A DNA stretch of 64,000 nt from Pseudoalteromonas denitrificans DSM 6059 (GTDB lineage: Bacteria > Pseudomonadota > Gammaproteobacteria > Enterobacterales > Alteromonadaceae), in NCBI RefSeq assembly GCF_900112265.1, contig NZ_FOLO01000026.1, forward strand, positions 1-64,000, written 5' to 3'. Positions 1 to 8,438 of this stretch are shown one piece after another. Each line of letters opens with the position of its first letter. Position 1 is the stretch's first letter. The position numbers and the translations under genes were made by a program. The notes under the pieces are model-generated. The model made no database searches. It was given only the letters and a program-made list of their open reading frames with translations, and was not told the origin of the DNA.

Positions 1-116
1 GAACTAAAGGTTTTTGGATTTATTTTATTTTGTTCGCAGTATTTAACAATTGTCAGGCCACTGGCCAACTGCGCTTCAATAATGGTTTGCCAATCTTCGA
101 GTGTTCGCCTGGCCAT
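1..116 (-). CDS. tnpA: IS66-family transposase accessory protein TnpA (partial, runs off window)
   Basis: The first 38 codons on the minus strand read MARRTLEDWQ... followed by a SGLTIVKYCEQ segment and KTFS. This is the typical N-terminus of the small HTH-type TnpA (Orf1) of IS66-family insertion sequences (family pattern: MARR, a conserved W, then a CxxxxxxPKTF-like helix). A Shine-Dalgarno GGGAGAG lies 5 nt before the ATG at 116. The rest of the gene, and any tnpB/tnpC, would lie left of the window. It follows the truncated XRE gene on the same strand by 25 nt. Confidence 0.8.
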   Translation of the reverse strand, partial: MARRTLEDWQTIIEAQLASGLTIVKYCEQNKINPKTFS

Positions 117-197
117 AATGCTCTCCCAAGTTTAAATTGGGTTATAGGCTAACGATTAGTTTAGGTTTATTGTAGGTGCGGGTACGCCGACCTTCAC
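1..197 (-). mobile_element. Edge of an IS66-family insertion sequence
   Basis: The TnpA start and the about 80 bp before it are read as the left end of an IS66-like element. The boundary is inferred, not observed. The upstream XRE-cupin protein follows its family down to the KFHS motif near residue 180 and then changes to an unrelated basic tail, encoded from about position 195 leftwards. That is where the IS end should begin. The far end, terminal inverted repeat partner and target duplication lie outside the window. Confidence 0.5.
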
Positions 198-735
198 TAT
201 GAAATTTACAAGCCTGCTCATTTATATTTCGATAGCCATGAATTTGATCACCATCAAATTTAAGTATTTCACCTGTATTTAATACACACCAAACATCATT
301 TAAAAAGTACTCCATTGCACCTTCAATCACTATGATATGTTCCACGACACCTTTATTATGAGGCTTTGAAATATGCTCATGATTTGGATTCAGTGTAATT
401 TCAAATGTTTCCATTTTAGTTGCTTTGTCAAAACCAAATAATGTAACAACGCTAATGCTAGCTTGCGTATTTAATAAATTTGAATTTGACTCAAAAGCAG
501 ATTTTTTTTGTTCCGTTAAAAAATACGACAAGGGCAATTTAAATCCCGTTGCAATTTGCCAAAGTTTAGAAATAGTCGGGCTAGACTCACCTCTTTCTAT
601 TTGCCCAAGCATAGCCTTAGAAACGCCTGTTTTTACGCTACACGCATCTAAACTCCAACCTTGTTTGGACCTAGCTAATTTTAAATTATCAGCCAAATAT
701 TCATTAATACGCTTCTTTTGATTTGCTTCATTCAT
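142..735 (-). CDS. XRE-family regulator with C-terminal cupin domain, 3' end probably replaced by IS66
   Basis: Cytoplasmic DNA-binding repressor type. The N-terminal helix-turn-helix contains SLDACSVKTGVSKAMLGQIERGESSP-like family sequence (split here as GVSKAMLGQ and IERGESSPT). The C-terminal half is a cupin fold with the GDQIHGYRN hallmark. An ATG at 735 starts the protein just before the HTH, as in relatives. A TTG start at 765 is possible but has no ribosome site either. The last 17 residues are basic (EGRRTRTYNKP...) and do not match the cupin family, so the end is probably encoded by the IS66 element. It diverges from a BenE transporter and probably regulates it through the palindromes at 773-821. 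Confidence 0.8.
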   Translation of the reverse strand: MNEANQKKRINEYLADNLKLARSKQGWSLDACSVKTGVSKAMLGQIERGESSPTISKLWQIATGFKLPLSYFLTEQKKSAFESNSNLLNTQASISVVTLFGFDKATKMETFEITLNPNHEHISKPHNKGVVEHIIVIEGAMEYFLNDVWCVLNTGEILKFDGDQIHGYRNINEQACKFHSEGRRTRTYNKPKLIVSL

Positions 736-772
736 AAATAATTTATTAATTTGACCTTTGGACAAAACACTT

Positions 773-821
773 GTGCGTTATAACATACAATGTTAATTTA
801 GTCTCGTGCGTTTTAACGCAC
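773..821. promoter_or_regulatory. Two XRE operator candidates between the regulator and benE
   Basis: GTGCGTTTTAACGCAC (806-821) is a palindrome with 7-bp perfect arms. GTGCGTTATAACATAC (773-788) repeats the left half exactly and the right half loosely, 33 bp away. They sit in the divergent regulator/transporter promoter, where an XRE dimer would be expected to bind. The assignment to this regulator is inference from position. Confidence 0.55.
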
Positions 822-843
822 AAACTATTATTAAGAGGCTAAT

Positions 844-2055
844 ATGACAAAAACACAGAATATATTAAGCCGGATCACCGCAGGTTTTGTGGCTATTTTA
901 GTCGGATTTACCAGTAGTGTTGCGCTTATCTATCAAATGGTGATTAATTTAGGTGGTGATGCTGCTCTGGTTTCAAGTTGGTTACTTATATTAGGTCTGT
1001 CATTAGGCGTGCTCTCAATTGCTTTATCTCTTTTTTATAAAATACCAATATTAATTGCCTGGTCAACTCCTGGTGCAGCTTTACTTATTACAAGTAGTCA
1101 AGGGTTCAGTCTTGAACAAGCAACAGGCGCATTTATAGTTTCTGCTGCTCTTATATTTGTATGTGGTATAACGGGCATATTTGAAAAGCTAATGCATCAT
1201 ATTCCATATCAACTTGCTAATGCGATGCTTGCGGGTGTTCTTGTTAACTTTGGAATTGATGTTTTTAATTTAATGTCACAACAAACATTTATTATCATTA
1301 TGATGATAACAACTTATATTATTGCAAAGGTTTTAACTCCCAGATTTACCATGCTGATTGTTTTAATCGTCGGTGTTTATTTTTCTTGGCAATACCAACT
1401 TATTAACTTAAATAACTTTGAATGGCAATTCAGTACATTTCATTATATTCAGCCTGAATTTGATATTGCAGCTTCAATGAGCATCGCTTTGCCCTTATTT
1501 ATTGTCACTATGGCATCACAAAATCTACCGGGTATTGCGGTATTGCAAGCACATGAATACCCCCCCCCCATTTCTTCAACTCTAAACATAACAGGCTTCA
1601 CTAATATGCTCATAGCACCATTTGGTGGTTATGCCATAAATTTAGCTGCGATCAGTGCTGCAATTTGCATGAATAAAGATGTTGATAATGATAAAAGCAA
1701 ACGTTATTGGGCTACTGTTTGTGCCGGTGTTTTTTATATTTTGATGGGTTTAGCCAGTGCCAGTTTAATAGACTTATTCAAAGCCTTACCTAATGCATTA
1801 ATCATGTCATTAGCTGGCATTGCATTATTTTCAACCATTGCCACCAGCTTAAAAAAGTCATTAGAAAAACCGGCTTTATCTGAAGCTGCTATCATTACTT
1901 TTTTAGTGACGGCATCTGATTTAGTTTTATGGCAGATAGGCTCTGCTTTATGGGGTATAATCGCCGGTTGTATCACCTTATTAATTCAAAATTTATTAAT
2001 AAAAAGGGAAATTAAAACTAAGGTGAAAAAAACACAGATAAACAAGCTTAGTTAG
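844..2055 (+). CDS. BenE-family benzoate/H+ symporter-like inner-membrane transporter
   Basis: 403 aa with about 12 hydrophobic segments, the usual BenE length. The family signature is visible around residues 225-280: NLPGIAVLQAHEY, then ITGF and PFGGYAINLAAISAAI. The ribosome site AAGAGG lies 5 nt before the ATG. Members import benzoate or related aromatic acids, but the true substrate cannot be read from sequence. No aromatic degradation genes are nearby. The conserved YxPP motif is encoded by a run of ten C residues (1560-1569), unusual in this AT-rich DNA and a slippage risk. The 3' end overlaps the convergent mepA-like gene by 8 bp. Confidence 0.88.
   Translation: MTKTQNILSRITAGFVAILVGFTSSVALIYQMVINLGGDAALVSSWLLILGLSLGVLSIALSLFYKIPILIAWSTPGAALLITSSQGFSLEQATGAFIVSAALIFVCGITGIFEKLMHHIPYQLANAMLAGVLVNFGIDVFNLMSQQTFIIIMMITTYIIAKVLTPRFTMLIVLIVGVYFSWQYQLINLNNFEWQFSTFHYIQPEFDIAASMSIALPLFIVTMASQNLPGIAVLQAHEYPPPISSTLNITGFTNMLIAPFGGYAINLAAISAAICMNKDVDNDKSKRYWATVCAGVFYILMGLASASLIDLFKALPNALIMSLAGIALFSTIATSLKKSLEKPALSEAAIITFLVTASDLVLWQIGSALWGIIAGCITLLIQNLLIKREIKTKVKKTQINKLS
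1560..1569 (+). repeat. C10 homopolymer inside the BenE-like gene
   Basis: Ten consecutive C residues encode the end of Tyr and Pro-Pro-Pro. As sequenced, the reading frame is open. A one-base change would truncate the transporter after about 240 residues. Confidence 0.9.
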
Positions 2056-2878
2056 CTAATAAAACTTTGCATTGTATGGGTTTTATTTTAACCGTTTTTT
2101 TCTTTCGCTTTTTATTTTTAACTACAACTGGTTGTGTCATTTGTCGCCTCCACCATGCTAACGCATTGCAGCCAGTACCTACCTCAGGCTGTTTTTGGTT
2201 TAAACATAAATGGTTCCCTAAAGGACAAGCAAGCCTTACATGCATATGGTAAGTATGGCCCCACCAAGGGCGGATTTTTCTCAACCAAGCATTATCAGAC
2301 AATGACATATTGCACAGCTGTTGTTTAATAACAGGGTTAACAAATATGCGTGCAACCTTTGGGTTTTTAGCTGCTAATTCAAGTATTTTTACATGTTCTG
2401 TTCGCCAGTTATTGTGTTTAATCGAGAATTGTTTTTGGTTTACCACATCTAATTTCAATACATTTTCACGTGCTTCTTTTGATAAAATTTTATCAGCCAA
2501 TTTTAACCAAATATCAACATCTAACCCTGTTTGATGACTGGCATGGCCTGAAATGAAATTCCCTCCTCTTGGCATAGACATATCAGCGATTAATAAGTCT
2601 TTAATACCCATGTTATGGGTTTGTTCAGCTAATTTTTCAATAAATTGAATTAAATTTGGGTGGCCATAAAAACGATTTCGTGACGCTCTGATAATTTGAT
2701 ACCCCAACCCCCTCTCTGGCAAAGCCTTAGCGCCTGATAAACAGCCATTATTATATGCTCCTATTGACACTGATTTATCATTAAAAGGCGTTGAAAAACG
2801 TTGCCAAGTATTCGCAAATAATGAAATTGAAAAGAAGCATAATACGAGTGTAAAAAGATTCAAAAAAAACTTATACAA
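2048..2878 (-). CDS. mepA: Penicillin-insensitive murein endopeptidase (MepA, peptidase M74)
   Basis: 276 aa with an N-terminal signal peptide (residues 1-22, ending LFANT). The LAS-type metallopeptidase motifs are clear: GHASHQTGLDVDIWL near residues 110-125 and WGHTYHMHVRL near 205-215, giving the His/Asp zinc ligands of MepA. The enzyme cuts D-Ala-meso-DAP cross-links in periplasmic peptidoglycan and is not inhibited by penicillin. Start is TTG at 2878; no strong ribosome site is visible. The basic KKRKKKTVKIK tail near the C-terminus is longer than in E. coli MepA. It lies on the same strand as the beta-lactamase 630 bp upstream, but too far away for an operon. Confidence 0.9.
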   Translation of the reverse strand: MYKFFLNLFTLVLCFFSISLFANTWQRFSTPFNDKSVSIGAYNNGCLSGAKALPERGLGYQIIRASRNRFYGHPNLIQFIEKLAEQTHNMGIKDLLIADMSMPRGGNFISGHASHQTGLDVDIWLKLADKILSKEARENVLKLDVVNQKQFSIKHNNWRTEHVKILELAAKNPKVARIFVNPVIKQQLCNMSLSDNAWLRKIRPWWGHTYHMHVRLACPLGNHLCLNQKQPEVGTGCNALAWWRRQMTQPVVVKNKKRKKKTVKIKPIQCKVLLAN

Positions 2879-3512
2879 GTGCGATAAACTCTTAGCTTAA
2901 AATACGTATATTTATATTAGTTTATTTATAATCTTAGAGCTGATAATTTTAAATCAACGTTTACCAGGTAATTGTAATTAAACTTAAATGCCATAAAAAC
3001 TATCTTAAGCATAACAAACATGTGGTAATAAGCTTTTTATTACTTTGAATAAATTTTGTACAGCGACCAACTTAAAAGCATATATTTTAATGTCTTCACA
3101 TCAACATCTGAATAAGTCAATTATCGTATGACCTAAAAATAGTAGGTGGTTTATAATTCACTCTAGTACGATAGAAATTCAAGTGCAGCTAGAAAAGTTG
3201 TTATATGAGACCTATCTACACCCTTTATTAAGCTTTGTGACATTAGGTTTCACTTCCTAAACACCAGCTCTTGCGACACAGCAGCTTTAAACCTCAGTAG
3301 GTATTTTGACTGCTAATACCGTAATAGCCTCAAAGTTGTTGTTTATAATAACAGTGCTTTATCCGGTAAAATAAACATCACGCCACTTACATAATAGGTT
3401 AAAATTAAATCAAATTTTGATAACCCCTAGTAAACAGATAGAAATAGTAGATTTAAATTAGCAAAAAAGTACAAACTAACTATTTAAGGCCTGTTTAAAT
3501 TACTTGCTCGGT
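2879..3512. other. 634-bp intergenic region with no recognisable gene
   Basis: AT-rich DNA between the murein endopeptidase and beta-lactamase genes. I see no open frame of credible length, no clear terminator and no repeat. It may hold the mepA promoter at its left edge. Confidence 0.5.
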
Positions 3513-4400
3513 TTACTTATTATAGACAGTGAAAATTTCCTTTCCTATATTCGCAATTGCTTTATTACGTTGAGAAAATGATGCTTCTGTCTGAGTTAAA
3601 TAAATACTTATAATAAGAGGTGTTCGTTTATCAGACCAAACAACAGCTGTAATCCCTCTAGAACCATAACCACCTGAACCTGAACGATCAGCAATCGACC
3701 AGTTTTGAGGAAGTACTTTTCGTAATAATTTACCAGTGACTTTATTATCTATCATCCATTGTTTTAACTGAGTTTTTGAAGCTTGAGATAAAGCATCACC
3801 AAATAGCAATGTATGTAAACTTTTCACCATCGCATTAGGGGTCGTGGTATCTCTTTTATCACCATCAAGTGCTTCATTTAAATCAGGTTCAATGCGATCC
3901 AATCGCGTGACGTCATCACCAATAGATCGCATAAATCGAGTTAAAACTTTTGGTCCTTTGATCCCATTTAGTACTATATTAGCAGCCGTATTATCACTCA
4001 TGCTCATAGTCGCAGAGCATGCTTGCTTTAGTGATATTTTTTCACCAATCATATTTTTGGTTACCGGTGACCATTCAATAAGTGAATTTTTAGTTATAAC
4101 CGTAGAAGTATCAAAAGATTGCAGCCCTTTTTCAACATCAAAAAGTAACTTAGCGCAGGCGAGTACTTTAAAAGTGCTCATCAAAGGAAAGCGAGTATTG
4201 CCGTTGTAGTGCCATAGTTTATTATCTGTGACATCATAAATAGAAACACCTATACGCGCACCAAGCTGACGTTCTTGTTCTTCAATTTTTTTTATTATCG
4301 TATTAGCATTTACACTGAAAACTGAGGCAATACTGATGATAAATGTAAACAGTAAAAAATGGTACTTAGCAGGGTAAGTCTTAAAATTACATTTTTTCAA
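3513..4400 (-). CDS. Class A beta-lactamase, CARB/PSE-like (RSG type)
   Basis: 295 aa, secreted (hydrophobic signal at residues about 13-33, ending VNANT). All class A motifs are present: STFK with the nucleophilic Ser at 75-78, SDN at 135-137, EPDLN with the general base Glu at 171-175, and RSG at 239-241 in place of the usual KTG. Arg in this motif is the mark of the carbenicillin-hydrolysing CARB/PSE (RTG) group, followed here by GGYGSRGITAVVW as in that group. It hydrolyses penicillins in the periplasm. Start is TTG at 4400, chosen because the signal peptide follows directly. No integron or IS signature flanks it, so it looks like a resident chromosomal gene. Confidence 0.9.
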   Translation of the reverse strand: MKKCNFKTYPAKYHFLLFTFIISIASVFSVNANTIIKKIEEQERQLGARIGVSIYDVTDNKLWHYNGNTRFPLMSTFKVLACAKLLFDVEKGLQSFDTSTVITKNSLIEWSPVTKNMIGEKISLKQACSATMSMSDNTAANIVLNGIKGPKVLTRFMRSIGDDVTRLDRIEPDLNEALDGDKRDTTTPNAMVKSLHTLLFGDALSQASKTQLKQWMIDNKVTGKLLRKVLPQNWSIADRSGSGGYGSRGITAVVWSDKRTPLIISIYLTQTEASFSQRNKAIANIGKEIFTVYNK

Positions 4401-4858
4401 AATATCATACTCACTTTTTCTTCATAAGGTGAACAGCTTCAAAGTAAATATTTAAAACAAAAAGTTGCTCGAATTCACTGTATACGATTTCAGTTTGTTG
4501 CAGGGAGTATACGCATAAACATTATTGGATCAATGTTCAAATTATGATGAATTGTGGCAAAAAGATGGCACCTTATAAATGCGCTATATCAGTAACATGA
4601 AAGGTATAAGTTATCACTAAACATATGAAAAATATTTATGAAATAATGAAACAATATACACCTAAATGACTTTAAACTCTAAATTAGCCAACGACTATTT
4701 AGGTCCGCCTCCCAAAAAAAATTATCGTTTTTGATAATTGGCATTTTATAAAAAATACGGGGATTCAATCATTCAGTTTAAATAAAGACTCGAAATAGGG
4801 TCTAGCTCAGAATAAGTCGCAGTAGTGTTTTAAGAGCTTTTTTAAGAGAAAGGCCTAC
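4401..4858. other. 458-bp intergenic region, no gene seen
   Basis: AT-rich. It contains the beta-lactamase promoter region at the left. A small inverted repeat AATTATC/GATAATT lies at 4720-4739, without a clear poly-T tract. No credible open frame. Confidence 0.45.
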
Positions 4859-5755
4859 TCATGCACGTTTGATAAAATGCTTACTCGCGTTTTTGTTTTT
4901 AGAAACGTACATATTTGATAGATTTCCTAAGAGCATAAGCAACGACCCAAAGATCAATGTTATATTAAAACTCTCAGAATAAAATGCGACACCAACAACT
5001 GCAATTACCGGCAGCCTAAAAAAATCCATTGTTACAACAGTTGTAACCTCTGCGCATTGCATTGCTTTAGTCATGCAATAATGCGCCGATAATGCGGTTA
5101 TACCGATAATTGTTATCCATAACCACTGTATACCTACTGGGTTTTGCCAATTTAATAATGAAAAATACAAGCCTACAGGTAATTGAAGCAAGCACATTAG
5201 AAATAGTATCGTTAACGGACTTTCCGTAGAAGAGAGCGATTTTGTTGAAACATATGCAATGGAAAAACAGATAGCAGCCCCTAACACAATAAAAGACGCG
5301 TAATTAATTATTTCTATACCTGGCTGCACGATGACGATAACACCAAGTACACCCAGCATGATAGAAATGAGTTTTTTGGCGGTGAATTTTTCATTCAAAA
5401 AAAGACATGCAATTAAAGCAGTCCACAATGGCCCCGTAAACTCAAGGGCAAACACTTCAGCTAAAGGCAAGAGCCCAATACCTACGAACCACCCATATTG
5501 ACCAGCAAAATGAAAGATATTTCTCACCCCATGCAAACCAATCCGACTGGAGCGAAATAGCTTCATATTTCCCATGCTGGCGATAACTAAAAACATGACT
5601 ACTAGGCCAATTACACTGCGAAAGAATAAGAGCTGAAATGTACCAATTTGACCACTCAACTCACGAGCTCCAACAGCCATTAAACAAAATGACGTTAACG
5701 CACCGAGCATCCAGATGACTGATTTAATTAGCAATGAGGCTGCTCCTAATGGCAC
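4859..5755 (-). CDS. EamA/DMT-family transporter
   Basis: 298 aa with ten hydrophobic segments in two five-helix EamA repeats. Family features include LNEKFTAKKLISIMLGVLGVIVIV at the end of the first half (split here by description only) and the mirrored YSESFN...LLMLLGN in the second. Members export small metabolites or amino acids from the cytoplasm; the substrate is unknown. A GTG start at 5755 is preceded by AAGG at 6-nt spacing. It stands alone with its own strand neighbours about 100 bp away. It is paralogous in type, not close in sequence, to the DMT protein at 18473. Confidence 0.85.
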   Translation of the reverse strand: MPLGAASLLIKSVIWMLGALTSFCLMAVGARELSGQIGTFQLLFFRSVIGLVVMFLVIASMGNMKLFRSSRIGLHGVRNIFHFAGQYGWFVGIGLLPLAEVFALEFTGPLWTALIACLFLNEKFTAKKLISIMLGVLGVIVIVQPGIEIINYASFIVLGAAICFSIAYVSTKSLSSTESPLTILFLMCLLQLPVGLYFSLLNWQNPVGIQWLWITIIGITALSAHYCMTKAMQCAEVTTVVTMDFFRLPVIAVVGVAFYSESFNITLIFGSLLMLLGNLSNMYVSKNKNASKHFIKRA

Positions 5756-5856
5756 ATTACGCCTTAAAATGAGATGAATATAGTTTGGCTAAAATGAACG
5801 ACAAAAGGGCTAAAACCAAGCACTTTGCGTTCATAGCATAATTGACCTGCTGTTAC

Positions 5857-6318
5857 TTATATACCTTCTAACTCTACTTTAGCTTTTTCTACAAGCCTGT
5901 CATATTCAACTTGATTAATCACTGACTGAGACAATTTATCTTTCGCATTTTTTAATTTCATCCAATATTGGTATTCCACATGCGCTAATATATAGCCTAG
6001 TTTTTCTTCTGATATTAAATCGTTAGAAAACTGCCGCTTTGCTAGATTTTTATTCCAATAGTTACCCTTGGGAGATTTAGGAATTGTATAATCATTAACT
6101 AGAATTGAGTTATCAGAAACCCTCAACCCATTCTCAATGTGCTCTTTAGCGCAGATATACAGGATATAATTGACTGAATGCTGCGCCCCATACCAATGGA
6201 AATTAAAATCAGCGGAACAAGAACCCACTATTTGTCCATTATTATCAAGTACATCTAATCGACCTTGTGCACATCCAAATAAAAATACAGATAAAATCAA
6301 AAGACTTAAATATTTCAC
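5857..6318 (-). CDS. Hypothetical small lipoprotein
   Basis: 153 aa from a GTG start at 6318, chosen because AAGGAAAGG lies about 5 nt upstream. An ATG at 6357 would add 13 residues without a ribosome site. The N-terminus VKYLSLLILSVFLFGC is a lipoprotein signal with lipobox LFGC, so the protein is probably anchored to a membrane via Cys. The rest is polar with several Cys and Trp residues and a helical C-terminus. I do not recognise a family. It is downstream of a NADAR gene remnant. Confidence 0.6.
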   Translation of the reverse strand: MKYLSLLILSVFLFGCAQGRLDVLDNNGQIVGSCSADFNFHWYGAQHSVNYILYICAKEHIENGLRVSDNSILVNDYTIPKSPKGNYWNKNLAKRQFSNDLISEEKLGYILAHVEYQYWMKLKNAKDKLSQSVINQVEYDRLVEKAKVELEGI

Positions 6319-6375
6319 TACACCTTTCCTTAGTTCATAACGCAGCAGCACATACAACTCCAGAACATTACTTTG

Positions 6376-6567
6376 TTAGGTTTTATCATTTTTCAACTCA
6401 TTTCTTAGTTGTACGAGCAGCATACCGAGGCGGTTTTTTCCTTTGCCGTTGGCACCAATCCCCCAATATTTATCAAAAGGTGAATTCTCAACTAATTCCT
6501 TTTTACCTGTTCCAAGCAAAATTAATTTAAAATTGACTGCTTCCGCAGCCAAATAAAATAGTATTAC
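6376..6567 (-). pseudogene. C-terminal remnant of a NADAR-domain (YbiA-like) protein
   Basis: An open frame without a start codon encodes about 63 residues. It includes LGTGKKELVENSPFDKYWGIG followed by GKGKNRLGMLLVQLRNEL. This matches the C-terminal half of NADAR/YbiA (DUF1768) proteins: TGdxxLvEaSPyDxxWGIG, GxNxLGxxLmxvR. The N-terminal half, including AEAxKF and its upstream portion, is missing beyond AAEAVNFK; the frame runs into a stop at 6568 and the end of the hydrolase gene. NADAR enzymes act on ADP-ribosyl or riboflavin-pathway glycosidic compounds. This copy is a truncated fossil lying between two intact genes. Confidence 0.65.
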
Positions 6568-7685
6568 CTATTGCCTGTGATCTGGCTCAGATGTGTATTA
6601 TATACGAACACACGGTCAAAAAAATCTACCGCTTTTTGGCTAACATCACTGTGAATTTTGTCACGTACGATACTTTTGTGATCACCGCACAACTCTTTTA
6701 GATACTTAAAACCTAAGCCAGTGCAATTAGATAAAAAAGTATAATGTCCAACTTTTTCTAGTTCACTATATTGGGAGTTACCCATTAGTTTTGATACTAC
6801 TTTCCCATTGGTTTTAGCTGGTGCAATTCGATCTATACTTCCAACAACCACTGAGATAGGCACAGATATATTTTTAAGACTTTCTTTATTTATTGCTTGA
6901 ACCACGGCAGGAGCTAACACAAACGCTGCTTTTATTGCATCGATTTTAAACGAGTCATGTTCTCTTAATAAAGACTCTTTCACTCTCTGCGAATTTTTAA
7001 CCTTATTAAACGCTTTATCAATATCTGAAAACTCTACCTGTGCATTACAGGTAAAGTCCTTATCAGGACTTTGACAAAATGCCGTAAAAAGGGTTTTATC
7101 TGTAATGCCACCTATTGATGACAATGCAGTATATCCCCCTAGTGAAAACCCTATCATACCAATTTTATTTTGGTCAACAGCGGGTCCCCAGATGTTATGC
7201 GAAGATAATTGTTCTAATACGACAGAAATATCTTGTGAACGCTCCCACCATAACTTGTAACCTTCAGCATATTTTTTTTCTTCAGCTGCAGTATTTCCAT
7301 GATGATTTACACCTATCACCAAGTAACCATTTTTAACGAGTGTTTCAGCAATCCACAACATTTGTAAAGCTGAGCCACCTGTGCCATGGGACATAATGAT
7401 TAATGGCCGTTTATTCTGATTGGTTACTTTGCCATTCATCACAGCGTTACCTGCATTAAAAAGTGCGTTGTTTGGCTCACCTAATAATATTGGCTTCACG
7501 TTTGTATCAGTCGTGGGATAAAAGATATGGGTTAATATAGGTCGTTTACTTTTTCCATCCCATGAGGTCCTTTGTTCATCTATAAATTCAACCGACGTGA
7601 TACCAAGGTTAAAATCACTTGCTGCTTGAGCACCTACTTGCGACATAAGAAATGTAATAAAAACGACTAACTTTCCAAGTTTCAA
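6564..7685 (-). CDS. Secreted alpha/beta hydrolase (dienelactone hydrolase / PAF-acetylhydrolase-like)
   Basis: 373 aa from TTG at 7685, chosen because AAAAGGA lies 8 nt upstream and a signal peptide (KLGKLVVFITFLMSQVGAQA) follows at once. A longer frame to 7793 would bury that signal. Serine hydrolase features: MSHGTGGS oxyanion region near residue 99, nucleophile motif GFSLGG with Ser at about 181, and a likely catalytic His in KVGHYTFLSNC. Periplasmic esterase or lipase-type activity is expected; the substrate is unknown. The stop codon abuts the NADAR remnant, suggesting a rearrangement breakpoint immediately downstream. Confidence 0.8.
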   Translation of the reverse strand: MKLGKLVVFITFLMSQVGAQAASDFNLGITSVEFIDEQRTSWDGKSKRPILTHIFYPTTDTNVKPILLGEPNNALFNAGNAVMNGKVTNQNKRPLIIMSHGTGGSALQMLWIAETLVKNGYLVIGVNHHGNTAAEEKKYAEGYKLWWERSQDISVVLEQLSSHNIWGPAVDQNKIGMIGFSLGGYTALSSIGGITDKTLFTAFCQSPDKDFTCNAQVEFSDIDKAFNKVKNSQRVKESLLREHDSFKIDAIKAAFVLAPAVVQAINKESLKNISVPISVVVGSIDRIAPAKTNGKVVSKLMGNSQYSELEKVGHYTFLSNCTGLGFKYLKELCGDHKSIVRDKIHSDVSQKAVDFFDRVFVYNTHLSQITGNR

Positions 7686-7865
7686 TTGCGAATTCCTTTT
7701 TGCATATAATATTTGTATAAACGGCTTGCACGATTTTAAAATAATATGCGCCTTTTTTTCGACGAGTATCTTCGTACATTGCTGACTATACATCCTTAAT
7801 TTTTAAGGAACAAGGTAAAGCGTGCAAAAAAGCACTCGCTATTAATACATTGTCTTTACAATAAT

Positions 7866-8438
7866 TTAACTAGCATAATAAAATACAAACCCTGCCGGAG
7901 CGATAAAACCAGCCAATATAATAAAACCTCGCGTTCCCGTTACGCTCTTTTTACCTTTAACCATAAACAGTGATGAAATAGCTAGAAATATAAGCAATAA
8001 AGCATAAAAATCTGAAAACCACGTCCATGCTTTTTTAGCTTCATTTAAATGTAAAAAATTAAGATTGCGTAATAGAAAACGTGGTTTAATTTCTTCTATT
8101 ATAATAAGATTTTGTTTGGGCAGAACAAACAGAGTTTTATTTTTAATGAATAACTTAAGTGTATTTTCATCTTGCCAAAAACGTGCTTTTATAATGCCTT
8201 GTTCATTTAGTTCAGCTAACAAGCTATGTTCAAAATTTGATTGCTTTATTTTAGTTTCTAAAAATTCAACTTTAACTTTTTTCTGGGTGACATTATAGTT
8301 AGAGTTCCACTGATGAATATGATTGAGTGCTATGCCAGATATGGCAAAAACTAAAGTCATTCCAATACAAAAATATCCAATATCTCTATGTAAACTGCGA
8401 TTTAAATTAAACCACTTAATTGACTTGCTTTTAGTCAA
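7866..8438 (-). CDS. PepSY-associated transmembrane protein
   Basis: 190 aa with membrane helices near residues 20-42, 135-155 and 165-188. The N-terminal NRSLHRDIGYFCIG...SGIALNHIHQW is typical of the PepSY_TM family, which is often co-encoded with iron or other metal uptake genes. It overlaps the upstream DUF4920 gene by 8 bp, so the two form an operon. The operon is divergent from a TonB-dependent receptor at 9093, which suggests a role alongside metal or heme-type uptake. That role is inferred from context only. Confidence 0.75.
   Translation of the reverse strand: MTKSKSIKWFNLNRSLHRDIGYFCIGMTLVFAISGIALNHIHQWNSNYNVTQKKVKVEFLETKIKQSNFEHSLLAELNEQGIIKARFWQDENTLKLFIKNKTLFVLPKQNLIIIEEIKPRFLLRNLNFLHLNEAKKAWTWFSDFYALLLIFLAISSLFMVKGKKSVTGTRGFIILAGFIAPAGFVFYYAS

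Noticed and set aside
125..141. CCCAA/TTGGG inverted repeat after the XRE stop
   Set aside because: Weak five-pair stem without a T tract; more likely part of the IS66 end.
2067..2534. Plus-strand open frames opposite the murein endopeptidase
   Set aside because: They lie wholly within the mepA-like gene on the other strand and have no protein-family features.
4720..4739. Hairpin AATTATC/GATAATT as a terminator
   Set aside because: No GC in the stem and no following poly-T tract; ordinary AT-rich inverted repeat.
6300..6400. Integron attC-like arrangement after the NADAR remnant
   Set aside because: CTAAC and GTTATG cores are present but only about 44 nt apart and the inner boxes do not pair convincingly. 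No integrase gene is visible.
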